A DNA stretch of 64,000 nucleotides from Flagellimonas amoyensis (lineage in GTDB: Bacteria > Bacteroidota > Bacteroidia > Flavobacteriales > Flavobacteriaceae): assembly GCF_003058265.1 (NCBI RefSeq), contig NZ_QBUK01000005.1:186001-250000 (forward strand), read 5' to 3'. The notes beneath the pieces are model-generated. The model was not told where the DNA came from. It saw nothing but the letters and a program-made list of their open reading frames with translations, and ran no database searches. Position 1 is the stretch's first letter. Every line of letters begins with the position of its first letter. Below, in pieces: positions 8,568-18,100 of the stretch. Both the position numbers and the translations under genes were made by a program.

Positions 8568-10280
8568 TTAGGAAATCATAATTGATTTACTCATTTTTTT
8601 ACCTCCGACCGAAATCCTATATATGTATTTTCCTGTGGAAAGGCTGTCCCGCATACGTTCACGGATGTTGATTTCCATAGGGCCTTCCTGCATAATTTGA
8701 TTCAAGAGCGTCCCGACACGTTGTCCCAAAATATTGAACAATTCAATGTCCACATGGGCCGAAACGGGCATTTCCAAATGGATGTGGGGTGCGCTGGAAT
8801 TGGGGTAGTAGGGCGAGTGCACGATGCCATCCAGAATATCCGGGCTCGGATTGTTCGGATCTTGGCCAGGGGGTGTCTCTGGCAAAACAGGCGGATCGTT
8901 GTCCATGGCAATGTCCTCCAAGGTCTCCCCACTACAGTTAAAGCCTAGGTCTATGGCCCGGTAGGGATGGCCCAAAAGGTGCTGTTCCACGGAAGCCCTG
9001 GGCACGCACAACCATTCCGCCAAAACGGTGCCATAAAGGTCCCTAAAGTCCATGGTGTACTCCAGATTGCCCCTATTGTTCGGTTCATCAAGGGAGGGAT
9101 GTTCGCCCACAAAGGCACTTCCGCTCAGCCCGGATCCAAAGAACAGGGTTGGGGCGGCCTTACCGTGATCGGTACCGTTGGATCCGTTTTCAAAGATCCT
9201 ACGGCCAAATTCGGAAAAGGTCATACTCAATACCTTATCATCCTGTTGGGTAAAGGCAATATCCTCATAAAAATTGTTGATGGCAATGGACAGATTGGAC
9301 ATCAATCGCTCGTGGACCAAAGGCTGGTTGCCATGGGTATCGAATCCGCCCATGGAGATCATATAGACCTTGGTGCCCAAATTTCCTTTGATCAATCGAG
9401 CCAAAAGAGCCAATTGCCTGGCAAAGCCGTTGTCCTGATATTCCACTTGGTTCTGCCCGCGCATGTATGCCTCATGGATTGTCCCTGCATATTCGTAGGT
9501 GGTATTGGCCACGCCGCGAAGGAAGCGGAGCTGATCGCCATACATACAATTGTCGAAAGGAGCGTTCTCAATATCATAGAAGGCACCCGTTTGGGCAATC
9601 TGTTCCAATTGGTCCACATTGTTGGTTACAAACGCATAGTTGGTCTCTTCCCCTTGGAAGACCAAGTTGGCCAAGTTCCCGATTTGGATGGCCGCAGGGG
9701 CCGGAGGTGGAGTGATGAGGTAATCAGGGTAGAGTTCTTCAAAATGTCTGCCCATCCAACCTGTGTTTTCCCCAGAAAATCCAGTGGTGGTGAGGTCGGT
9801 GTTGGCAAAAATGTCGGATCCCGTAAAGTGGGAGAGGCTTTGGTTCTGATAGCCTACGCCATGTACCGCTTTGAACTGTCCATCGCCCCAAAGGGATTCC
9901 AGGGCACTCATATAGGTGGGCACACCAAAATCGTCGGTAAGCTTCAGCACCTTGCTCTCAGGGATATAGATATTGGGCCTGGCATTGGCATAGGTGTCGT
10001 ATTGTTGGATGGGAATCACGGTGCTAAGACCGTCATTTCCACCTGATAATCTGATCAATATCAGAATATTGTCCGTTTCAGCTGCCGCAACGGCCGCAGT
10101 CAAAGGTGATGGGGCGGAAGCCGAGATCAAATGGCTTCCTAGGAACATGGACCCGGAACCGGCTATACCTAGTGCCTGGATGAACGAGCGTCTGCTCCAT
10201 TTGGTGTGCTCCAGGTCATGGCCCTCATGCTCAAGACCTTTGTATGGAGATGTATCGTGGGTGTGGTGGGTATCGCACAT
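8568..10280 (-). CDS. DUF1501 family secreted protein with Tat-like leader and T9SS sorting tail
   Basis: This 570-aa protein has the DUF1501 (sulfatase-like alkaline-phosphatase-fold) layout seen beside DUF1800 genes. The N-terminus carries SRRSFIQALGIAG at about residues 29-41, a twin-arginine-like motif before a hydrophobic segment, which suggests Tat export of a folded protein. The segments LIRLSGGNDGLSTVIP, MGGFDTHGNQ and TFSEFGRR are typical of the family. The last ~80 residues (FNILGQRVGTLLNQ ... GKYIYRISVGGKKMSKSIMIS) look like a type-A T9SS C-terminal sorting domain. It starts 12 bases after the DUF1800 gene ends; the enzymatic role is unknown. Confidence 0.92.
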   Translation of the reverse strand: MCDTHHTHDTSPYKGLEHEGHDLEHTKWSRRSFIQALGIAGSGSMFLGSHLISASAPSPLTAAVAAAETDNILILIRLSGGNDGLSTVIPIQQYDTYANARPNIYIPESKVLKLTDDFGVPTYMSALESLWGDGQFKAVHGVGYQNQSLSHFTGSDIFANTDLTTTGFSGENTGWMGRHFEELYPDYLITPPPAPAAIQIGNLANLVFQGEETNYAFVTNNVDQLEQIAQTGAFYDIENAPFDNCMYGDQLRFLRGVANTTYEYAGTIHEAYMRGQNQVEYQDNGFARQLALLARLIKGNLGTKVYMISMGGFDTHGNQPLVHERLMSNLSIAINNFYEDIAFTQQDDKVLSMTFSEFGRRIFENGSNGTDHGKAAPTLFFGSGLSGSAFVGEHPSLDEPNNRGNLEYTMDFRDLYGTVLAEWLCVPRASVEQHLLGHPYRAIDLGFNCSGETLEDIAMDNDPPVLPETPPGQDPNNPSPDILDGIVHSPYYPNSSAPHIHLEMPVSAHVDIELFNILGQRVGTLLNQIMQEGPMEINIRERMRDSLSTGKYIYRISVGGKKMSKSIMIS

Positions 10281-10291
10281 GGCTGTTGGGG

Positions 10292-11782
10292 TTATTTAAG
10301 TTGAAATTCGGGTTGTCGGACAATATTCAGTAGCAATAAATACACCTGATAGTCAGCATCTTCTAAAGTCATGTTCCAACTGTTTGTTTCATAAACGTTG
10401 TTGTCTCTATAGGGTTCACGAAAAACAGTGAATGCTGCTGAATAATCATCTTCCGTCAATAATCCTTTGGGCAACATAAAGTCAATTATTGCCCTTGCAA
10501 CTACATCGGGGTCACTGACAGTGGCCCCATTGGCGCCAGTGGCAGCGATTCCAAAATCTCGAAATTGTTCGGAGTCTGCTTGGAAGAAGCGCTCCAAAAA
10601 TACCTCAGCGGTCAACCAACGACCGATCATAAAATTGGTGTTGATCCACTGTCGGTCACGTTGCCAACCTTCCACTTCCGGTGGATTGAAGAGTTCTTGA
10701 CCAATGAGCGCTGCCGAATCGATCATATTCAACACCGTGGAGTCGTCATAGCTGAACCCGGTTTCTTTCAACAGATTGAAATATAGATCAAAAGGACTTT
10801 TTATGATGACGCCAATGGCGGTCTCATCAAAAAAGTGCTGACTTTTTAAAAGTTGTCGGATTACCGGGGCTATTTCAAAATTGTTGGAGATGAAGGTCTG
10901 TGCCATCCCATCGATGATCTGTGGGGCAATGCCATTGCCTTCTTCATCCGTTGAATCTGGATGCACAAAAAACTCGTACAGTTTCTTGCAGATGAACCAA
11001 GCTGTTTCGTTGGCCCTTTCATTGAAGAGGATATTGATCACATCATCATAATCCCAATTCCCGGTCTGTCCAAAGATGGTCTTGTTCTCAGTGTTGAACT
11101 CGGTGGGGTCAAAAGTGACTTGGGTACAACCTTCCTCACCTCTTTCGGTATATCCTGAAAGGGCTTTGGCCGTCTCAATAATATCCTGTTCAGTATAATT
11201 GTTCCCTTCGCCCATGGTAAAAAGTTCATAGAGCTCTCGGGCATAGTTTTCGTTGGGATTGTTTCCCCTGTTTCTGGCACCGTCCAAATAATACAGCATG
11301 GCACTGGTGAGGCCTACCTCGCTGGTCAGTGTCTTGAAATTGCCCAACGCATTTCTTTGTAGGCAATTGATGTAATAATACAAGAACTGGTTACAGTTAT
11401 AAACTTCCAATTGGGTCACGAAGTGATTGCTCCAGAAAAAGCTCATTCGGTCCAAGAGATTGTTGTCCAATAGTGCATTCCCGTATGAGGTAGAATATTC
11501 CCTTAGTTGTGTCCTGCGCATCTGACCGGCCTGCTCATCGTCGGCAGGATAATTGGCATCGGTCCAATCCGCCCATTCGGGTGGAGGGATCAAAGGTGCG
11601 GCCATGGCCTGGTCCACAAGATTATCCACGAGGGAAATAGCTGATTGCCCGATTCCTGCATTGACGGTCTGCACAGAAGCACTGAAACCGAGCCTGCGGT
11701 ACAAATGGGCTACGCGAACCTCATCCAATGGGGTATTATAGGGCGCCAAAGTTGAGGTATTGCAATTGACGAAGTACTCCAT
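10292..11782 (-). CDS. DUF1800 family protein
   Basis: This 496-aa protein contains the DUF1800 hallmarks: HLYRRLGFSAS near residue 26, the segment GNNPNENYARELYELFTMG near 175-193, and the C-terminal PPEVEGW motif near 375. DUF1800 and DUF1501 proteins are encoded as pairs in many Bacteroidetes and Planctomycetes, but no activity is established for them. No ordinary signal peptide is visible. It is the upstream gene of the pair and is followed 12 bases later by the DUF1501 gene, so joint expression is likely. Confidence 0.93.
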   Translation of the reverse strand: MEYFVNCNTSTLAPYNTPLDEVRVAHLYRRLGFSASVQTVNAGIGQSAISLVDNLVDQAMAAPLIPPPEWADWTDANYPADDEQAGQMRRTQLREYSTSYGNALLDNNLLDRMSFFWSNHFVTQLEVYNCNQFLYYYINCLQRNALGNFKTLTSEVGLTSAMLYYLDGARNRGNNPNENYARELYELFTMGEGNNYTEQDIIETAKALSGYTERGEEGCTQVTFDPTEFNTENKTIFGQTGNWDYDDVINILFNERANETAWFICKKLYEFFVHPDSTDEEGNGIAPQIIDGMAQTFISNNFEIAPVIRQLLKSQHFFDETAIGVIIKSPFDLYFNLLKETGFSYDDSTVLNMIDSAALIGQELFNPPEVEGWQRDRQWINTNFMIGRWLTAEVFLERFFQADSEQFRDFGIAATGANGATVSDPDVVARAIIDFMLPKGLLTEDDYSAAFTVFREPYRDNNVYETNSWNMTLEDADYQVYLLLLNIVRQPEFQLK

Positions 11783-11953
11783 AGCAATGTTTGGGGTTAT
11801 TTTAGTACATAGTTCGGGGTCAACTATATGTTTAAGCTAATGTTGGGTGTGGTTCAATAGAGCCAGCAAATTACAATGATAACGTCATTTTGTCCATGAA
11901 CCGCCAATTTTTTCGATGAACTGCACATATTTTTTTAATATTTTTCCAACCAT

Positions 11954-12313
11954 ATGGAATCTAACAACGATTTTGGAAAGTTGGGAGAGCAAATGGCCGT
12001 GGAACATTTGCAGGAAAAGGGATACGCCATCCTAGAGCGGAACTACCGTTACCTCAAGGCGGAGGTGGACATCATTGCCCGAGATGGGAACACCTTGGCC
12101 ATTGTGGAGGTAAAGTCAAGAAACACGGGCTTTTTGGAAGATATTCACGATACGGTGAATGCCAAGAAAATAAAACTTTTGACCTTGGCGGCCGACCACT
12201 ATGTACAGGAAAATGACCTCGATATTGAGGTGAGGTTCGATGTGATCACCGTCATCAAAATGGGCCGTGAAATCCAATTGGAACATCTTGAAAACGCATT
12301 CTTTCATTTTTAA
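11954..12313 (+). CDS. YraN/UPF0102 family nuclease-like protein
   Basis: This 119-aa protein matches the YraN family, a small PD-(D/E)XK-type fold. The probable catalytic residues are E37 and D39 in AEVDII and E52 and K54 in IVEVKSR; an early GKLGEQMA motif is also typical. The family is widespread and cytoplasmic but its role is not firmly established. The gene is divergent from the DUF1800 gene across 171 bases and precedes the ACT-like gene by 54 bases. Confidence 0.93.
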   Translation: MESNNDFGKLGEQMAVEHLQEKGYAILERNYRYLKAEVDIIARDGNTLAIVEVKSRNTGFLEDIHDTVNAKKIKLLTLAADHYVQENDLDIEVRFDVITVIKMGREIQLEHLENAFFHF

Positions 12314-12340
12314 CCATTTGTTTGTTTTGTAACAATATGT

Positions 12341-12348
12341 TATTTTTG
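12341..12348 (+). promoter_or_regulatory. Bacteroidetes-type -7 box upstream of the ACT-like gene
   Basis: TATTTTTG fits TAnnTTTG, with TTTG at 12317-12320 about 20 bases upstream as the -33 element. It lies 20 bases before the start at 12368. Confidence 0.55.
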
Positions 12349-12367
12349 TGCCAAACCAACTGTAGAA

Positions 12368-13027
12368 ATGAAAACAATATCCGCTGTAGTTGAGCACTAC
12401 ATCAAGAAAAAACCGTTTTTGCAAACCGCATTGGCACAGGGTATTATCAACTTGACTTCGCTTTCAAGGCAGATAAAGCCAGAGATTGCCGACGAACTGG
12501 GCAAAGATGTAAAGGATGGTGCCATTGTGATGGCGCTCAAGCGCCTTTCGGACGATCTGGAGTTCAGGGCCACCCACAAAATTGTGAAAGTGCTGAAGAA
12601 CATTGGTGAGATCACCGTACGGTCCAACCTCTCCGACTATACCTTCTTGGCTTCGGACACCATCTTGCAGCAACAGGCCAAATTGCTCGAGGAAGTGAAT
12701 GTGAACCAGGATGTGTTCTATACCTCGTCCCGCGGGGTGAACGAGATCAATATCGTGATCAGCAACATCATGGACAAAGTAGTGGAAAAGTGTTTCAAAC
12801 ACGAACGTTGCACCCAAAAGGCGGAGGGTCTGTCTTCCATCACCGTAAAGCTGCCCGCCGAGAACGTCTCCGTGCCCGGTATCTATTACTTTATCTTTCA
12901 ACGCTTGGCCTGGGAGGGAATAGTACTCTATGAGGTAATCTCCACGACCAACGAGTTTACCATTTTGGTGAACGACGAGCAGGTGGATGTGGCCTTCAAG
13001 ACCATCAAGGATCTTAAATTGCTATAA
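12368..13027 (+). CDS. ACT-like regulatory protein (annotated in relatives as aspartate-kinase-like)
   Basis: This 219-aa protein has no kinase domain. An N-terminal helical region (residues 1-75) is followed by two segments with the beta-alpha-beta pattern of ACT domains: about 80-140 (GEITVRSNLSDYTFLASD ... NEINIVISNIM) and about 155-219 (SSITVKLPAENVSVPGIYYF ... TNEFTILVN). The sequence resembles proteins labelled aspartate kinase in flavobacteria, but only the regulatory-like part is present. A role in amino-acid sensing is inferred. A good TAnnTTTG promoter precedes it. Confidence 0.7.
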   Translation: MKTISAVVEHYIKKKPFLQTALAQGIINLTSLSRQIKPEIADELGKDVKDGAIVMALKRLSDDLEFRATHKIVKVLKNIGEITVRSNLSDYTFLASDTILQQQAKLLEEVNVNQDVFYTSSRGVNEINIVISNIMDKVVEKCFKHERCTQKAEGLSSITVKLPAENVSVPGIYYFIFQRLAWEGIVLYEVISTTNEFTILVNDEQVDVAFKTIKDLKLL

Positions 13028-13101
13028 AATCGCAGCTCTTTTGTGGGGTCTAAACTAAAATGCGTACTCTTTCGTTTTAGAAGGAGACACTTTTCAGTAG
13101 A

Positions 13102-15078
13102 ATGACCAAAAAAAGGATTCTTTACGGATTATTGGCCCTTTTTGCGCTCTATCTGTGCTACTTGGCCTATATTTTTCTGCTTTCTCCCAAAACCAATCTG
13201 CAATCCATTTATCTGATTCCCAAAGATGCTGTTTTCATTGTGGAATCGGAACGGCCTGTGGAGAGCTGGAAAAAGGTGAGCGAGAGCAATGCTTGGCACC
13301 ACCTCAGGAAGAACGATTACTTTTCCGAACTCACGGAGAACATTCAAAAGGTGGATACGGTCTTTAACAACAACCACAAGTTGTTCGAATTTTTTGATGG
13401 ACGTTCGCTGTTCATCTCCGTCCATATGATCTCGCCCAAGGACTATGGCATTTTTTATGTGCTGGACCTTAAGCGCATCGCCAAACTGCAATTGCTGAAA
13501 ACCTATTTGAACACCTTGCTGAATGATGATTATGTGATGAGCAAGCGCACCTACCACAACCATGAGATCTTGGAGGTGCACGATCGCGAGAGCAAGGAAA
13601 CCATGTATCTGGCCTTTATCAAAAACCAACTGGTGGCCTCCTATACCCATACCTTGGTGGAAGCCTCCATCGATCAATATCAGGAACCTGTTTTGGGAAG
13701 GAATCTCAATTTTTTACAGATCAACCAAAAAGTGGGGCATGAGGACCTCTTCCGGATGTATGTCCAGTATAATTATTTTGATGATTACATAAAACGGTTT
13801 ACCGATACCCCATCGGATTGGGTACGAAGGGTGAGCGAGAATTTTTTGTTTTCGGGCTTTTATTTTGACCTTGACAAGAACAGTACCTTGACGGCCAATG
13901 GGTTCACCAACATCAGCGGGACCAACGAGTACTATTTGGAGGCCCTACAAAAATCGGGAACTGCGGAAAGGACCATACCCACCATTGTGCCCAAACGCAC
14001 CGCGCTCTACATCAGCTATGGGTTCGATAGTTTCTCCGAGTTCTATAAAAATTTTGAAAAGGTACAGCAGAACGACCCCCAGCAGTTTGAAAGCTATCAA
14101 AATGGCATCGAAAAAGTGGAAAAGTTCCTGAAGATCGATGTGAAGGAAAACTTTGTGAGCTGGATCGATGATGAAATAGCTGTGCTGCAGATCCAGTCGC
14201 GCATTTCCAAAGGAAAAAATGATATGGCACTGGTGCTCAAGGCCAATGATGCGGAAAAGGCGAGGACCAATCTCGATTTTGTCCTGGAGCAGATCCGGAG
14301 GAAGACCCCGGTCAAGTTCAAGACAGTGGAATACAAGAAATACGATATCAATTTCCTTTCCATCAAAGGATTTTTCAAGATGTTGCTGGGCGGTAGGTTC
14401 GATGAATTTGACAAGCCCTATTTTACGCAGATCGATGAGTTTGTGATTTTTAGTGACAACCCCAACACACTCAAAAGTATCATTGATGATGCTTTGGAAG
14501 GGGAAACGCTGGCGACTTCAAAAGAGTTCCGTGATTTTGATGCTAAGTTTGAATCCGAATCCACCGTCTTCGTCTACAGCAATGTGCCCCTGTTTTTTGA
14601 CAATATGTATGCGTTGGCCGATGCGCCTACCCAACAAAAAATGCTCAAAAACAAGGACTTCATCATCTGTTTTCCCCAGTTTGGACTGCAATTGACCCCC
14701 GAGGACGACCTTTTCGAGAGTAGGTTGGTGATCAACTATCAAGACGTGCAAGAGGTGAAAAAAAATACAATGTTGGAGGTAAAGGTCCCGAGTGCCAAAC
14801 CCCAAAGTGCCGATCCGGTCGAGATCACGGATGCCGTTTTTGACCTAAGGGCCATTTATCCCACAGATCTCAATGCAGATACCTTCAGCGTAAAATATGC
14901 CAATGGAATCACCAAGTTTGAGGTGGAATTGAAGGATGGCCTCAAGCACGGGCGCTACACCGAATACTATCCAAATGGTACCGAAAAAATGACGGGCCGT
15001 TTCCGAAAGGACGAACAAGTGGGCACTTGGCGATTCTACAATGAAGAAGGGGAACAAGTACATAAAAAGCGATTTTAG
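13102..15078 (+). CDS. membrane-anchored DUF3352-like protein with C-terminal MORN-type repeats
   Basis: This 658-aa protein has a single N-terminal membrane anchor (residues 5-27) followed by a long periplasmic-type region. The segment beginning LIPKDAVFIVESERPVESW resembles the start of DUF3352-type proteins of Bacteroidetes. The last ~45 residues (GLKHGRYTEYYPNGTEKMTGRF, then GTWRFYNEEGEQ) are two MORN-variant repeats of the YwqK type. No catalytic motif is visible and the function is unknown. It follows the ACT-like gene by 74 bases and converges on mfd. Confidence 0.8.
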   Translation: MTKKRILYGLLALFALYLCYLAYIFLLSPKTNLQSIYLIPKDAVFIVESERPVESWKKVSESNAWHHLRKNDYFSELTENIQKVDTVFNNNHKLFEFFDGRSLFISVHMISPKDYGIFYVLDLKRIAKLQLLKTYLNTLLNDDYVMSKRTYHNHEILEVHDRESKETMYLAFIKNQLVASYTHTLVEASIDQYQEPVLGRNLNFLQINQKVGHEDLFRMYVQYNYFDDYIKRFTDTPSDWVRRVSENFLFSGFYFDLDKNSTLTANGFTNISGTNEYYLEALQKSGTAERTIPTIVPKRTALYISYGFDSFSEFYKNFEKVQQNDPQQFESYQNGIEKVEKFLKIDVKENFVSWIDDEIAVLQIQSRISKGKNDMALVLKANDAEKARTNLDFVLEQIRRKTPVKFKTVEYKKYDINFLSIKGFFKMLLGGRFDEFDKPYFTQIDEFVIFSDNPNTLKSIIDDALEGETLATSKEFRDFDAKFESESTVFVYSNVPLFFDNMYALADAPTQQKMLKNKDFIICFPQFGLQLTPEDDLFESRLVINYQDVQEVKKNTMLEVKVPSAKPQSADPVEITDAVFDLRAIYPTDLNADTFSVKYANGITKFEVELKDGLKHGRYTEYYPNGTEKMTGRFRKDEQVGTWRFYNEEGEQVHKKRF

Positions 15079-15139
15079 CCACAAAATGACATTTCGTACT
15101 TGGTGCTGAACTTTCGAAGAAGCCGCCGGGAATCTTAAA

Positions 15140-18100
15140 TTATGTGGATGTGATTTGGGAAGGGACTGATTTCAAAGGCCCCAAAACCTTCAAGGCCTTT
15201 TCCACGCTGTTGATCTTTTCAAAAACCAACAATAAGCGCAATCCGCTACGGGTCTGTTTTTCCTTGAGGCGGGCCTGTTGGGAATGGCTCTGCACGTACT
15301 GCAAAACTTGGGTGAACACAGGGGTTTGGTAAAAATTGGATTGCTGGTCGGCAATAAAATAGCCCATGAACTTGCCCTGTTTCATCACCACTTTTTCCAA
15401 GCCAATATGGGTCGCGATCCATTTGATGCGGACGGAATTCAACAAGTCCTGTGCCTGATTGGGCAATTCCCCAAAACGGTCCACAAGATCCGCTTCAAAT
15501 TTTTGAAGTCCCTGTTCATCCTTTATCTCATTGAGTTGGGTGTACAGGTTCAACCGTTCCGTAATGTTGTTGATGTAGTCATCTGGGAAGAGCAGTTCAA
15601 AATCGGTATCCAGTTGAATGTCCTTCACATAGACCTTCTCTTTGTGGCCCTCCACTTCTTCATACAGTTCCTTGAACTCATTTTCCTTGAGTTCGTCAAT
15701 GGCCTCCGTCAATATTTTCTGGTAGGTCTCAAACCCGATCTCGTTGATGAAACCACTCTGTTCGCCACCCAATAAATCCCCGGCACCACGGATTTCAAGG
15801 TCTTTCATGGCAATGTTGAAACCGCTTCCCAAATCGGTGAATTGTTCCAGAGCTTCGATACGTTTCCGGGCATCGGGGGTCATTACTTCATAAGGTGGCG
15901 TAATGAAAAAGCAGAATGCCTTTTTATTGCTTCGTCCCACACGGCCACGCATCTGGTGGAGGTCGCTTAATCCAAAATTATTCGCATTGTTGATGAAAAT
16001 GGTGTTCGCATTGGTCACATCCAACCCGCTTTCCACAATGGTGGTGGAGACCAACACATCAAACTCCCCGTTCATAAAGGCAAGCATGAGCTGTTCCAGT
16101 TTTTTGCCCTCCATCTGTCCATGGCCGATCCCTATTTTGGCATCGGGTACCAAGCGTTGGATCATGCCGGCCACTTCCTTGATGTTCTCGATGCGGTTAT
16201 GGATAAAGAACACCTGTCCGCCCCTTTGGATTTCATAGGAAACGGCATCCCTAATAATCTCTTCATTGAATCGGATGACCTGACTGTCGATGGGGTATCG
16301 GTTGGGTGGTGGGGTATTGATGACCGAGAGGTCTCGGGCGGCCATCAAACTGAATTGCAGTGTTCTTGGGATAGGTGTGGCAGTCAAAGTAAGTACATCT
16401 ACATTTTGTTTGATGGAACGCAGTTTTTCCTTCACGGAAACCCCAAATTTCTGTTCCTCGTCCACAATCAACAGTCCCAAATCCTTGAACTGTACATTTT
16501 TGTTCACAAGCTGATGCGTGCCGATGATGATATCGATTTTACCGGCGGCCAATCGCTCCAAAACATCCTTTTTTTCCTTCGCCGATCTGAAACGGTTTAG
16601 GTAATCCACTGTAACGGGCATATCCTTCAAGCGTTCCCTGAACGTTCGGCTATGTTGAAAGGCCAAAATGGTGGTTGGGACCAAAACGGCCACTTGTTTG
16701 CCGTTGTCCACTGCTTTAAAGGCAGCACGGACGGCCACTTCGGTCTTTCCAAAACCAACGTCTCCACAGATGAGTCGGTCCATGGGGCGTTCGCTTTCCA
16801 TGTCCATTTTTACATCTTGGGTCGATTTTTCCTGATCGGGGGTGTCCTCGTACAGGAAAGATGCCTCCAATTCATACTGTAAATAGCTGTCGGGGGCATA
16901 TTGAAAGCCTTTTTCCAGACGTCGCTTCGCATATACTTGGATGAGATTGAAAGCGATCTGTTTGACGCGGCTCTTCGTCTTTTGTTTCAGGGTCTTCCAA
17001 GCTGCGGAACCGAGCTTGTAGATTTTGGGCGGAGCCCCGTCCTTGCCGTTGTATTTGGAGATTTTATGTAGCGAATGGATGCTGACGTACAAAATATCCC
17101 GATCGCCATAGATCAATTTGATGGCTTCCTGTTTTTTGCCCTCCACATCAATTTTTTGGAGCCCTCCGAATTTGCCAATCCCGTGGTCGATATGGGTCAC
17201 ATAGTCCCCAATCTCCAATTTGTTGAGTTCCTTAAGGGTAATGGCCTGTTTCTTGGCATAGCCATTTTTAAGGGAGAACTTGTGGTAGCGTTCAAAAATC
17301 TGATGGTCGGTATAGCAGGCCAGTTTCAGGTCATCATCAATAAAACCTTGGAACAATGGCAAAACTATGGTCTGGTAATGCACCGTATGGTCCACTTCCG
17401 AGAAAATGTCGTGAAAGCGTTTGGCCTGTTGTTCGGTGGAGCAAAAAATATAGTTGGTGTACCCTGCTTCCCGGTTCTCGTTCAGGTTCTCGATGAGCAG
17501 GTCAAATTTTTTATTGAAGGAGGGTTGGGGTTTGGTGTGGAACTGCATCATATCACTTCGACTTCGCTCAGTGACCGTTTCGTCTAAATTTTGGGGGCTG
17601 AGCGGAGTCGAAGCCCCAATCTCAACACATAAAAAATCCTCCAATTGCTGCCTCAACGAAGCAGCATCCAAAAAGAGTTCTTTGGGTTCTGCATGCTTGA
17701 TTTCTTTGCCCAATTTGGCAAAACTTTCTTCGGCCTTGGCAAAAAAGGAATCGATGCGATCATAGATCAATGCCGGATTCTTGGCAAAGACCACTGTTTT
17801 TGGGGCGATGTATTTGAGGAAACTCTCCCGGGATTCCTGCATAAACTTGTTCTCCACATTCGGGATGATGGTGATCTTCTTCACCTTGTCCGTGGAGAGT
17901 TGGGTCTCCACATCAAACGTTCGGATGCTGTCCACTTCGTCACCAAAAAATTCGATGCGATAAGGTTGGTCGTGTGAAAAGGAAAACACGTCCACAATGC
18001 CCCCGCGCACCGAAAACTCCCCGGGCTCGGTCACAAAATCCACTCGTTTGAACTGGTATTCAAAGAGCACCTCGTTCAAAAAGTCGAGGGAAAGGGTGTC

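Noticed and set aside
8967..10046. 359-codon open frame opposite the DUF1501 gene
   Set aside because: It is fully antisense to a clear protein family member, with no leader or domain of its own; it reflects the codon bias of the sense gene.
14900..15078. YwqK-type antitoxin at the end of the DUF3352-like protein
   Set aside because: The MORN-type repeats are only a C-terminal part of a 658-aa membrane-anchored protein, and no toxin gene is adjacent.
15278..17977. Several long antisense frames in mfd
   Set aside because: All are mirror images of the Mfd coding frame and have no motif of their own.
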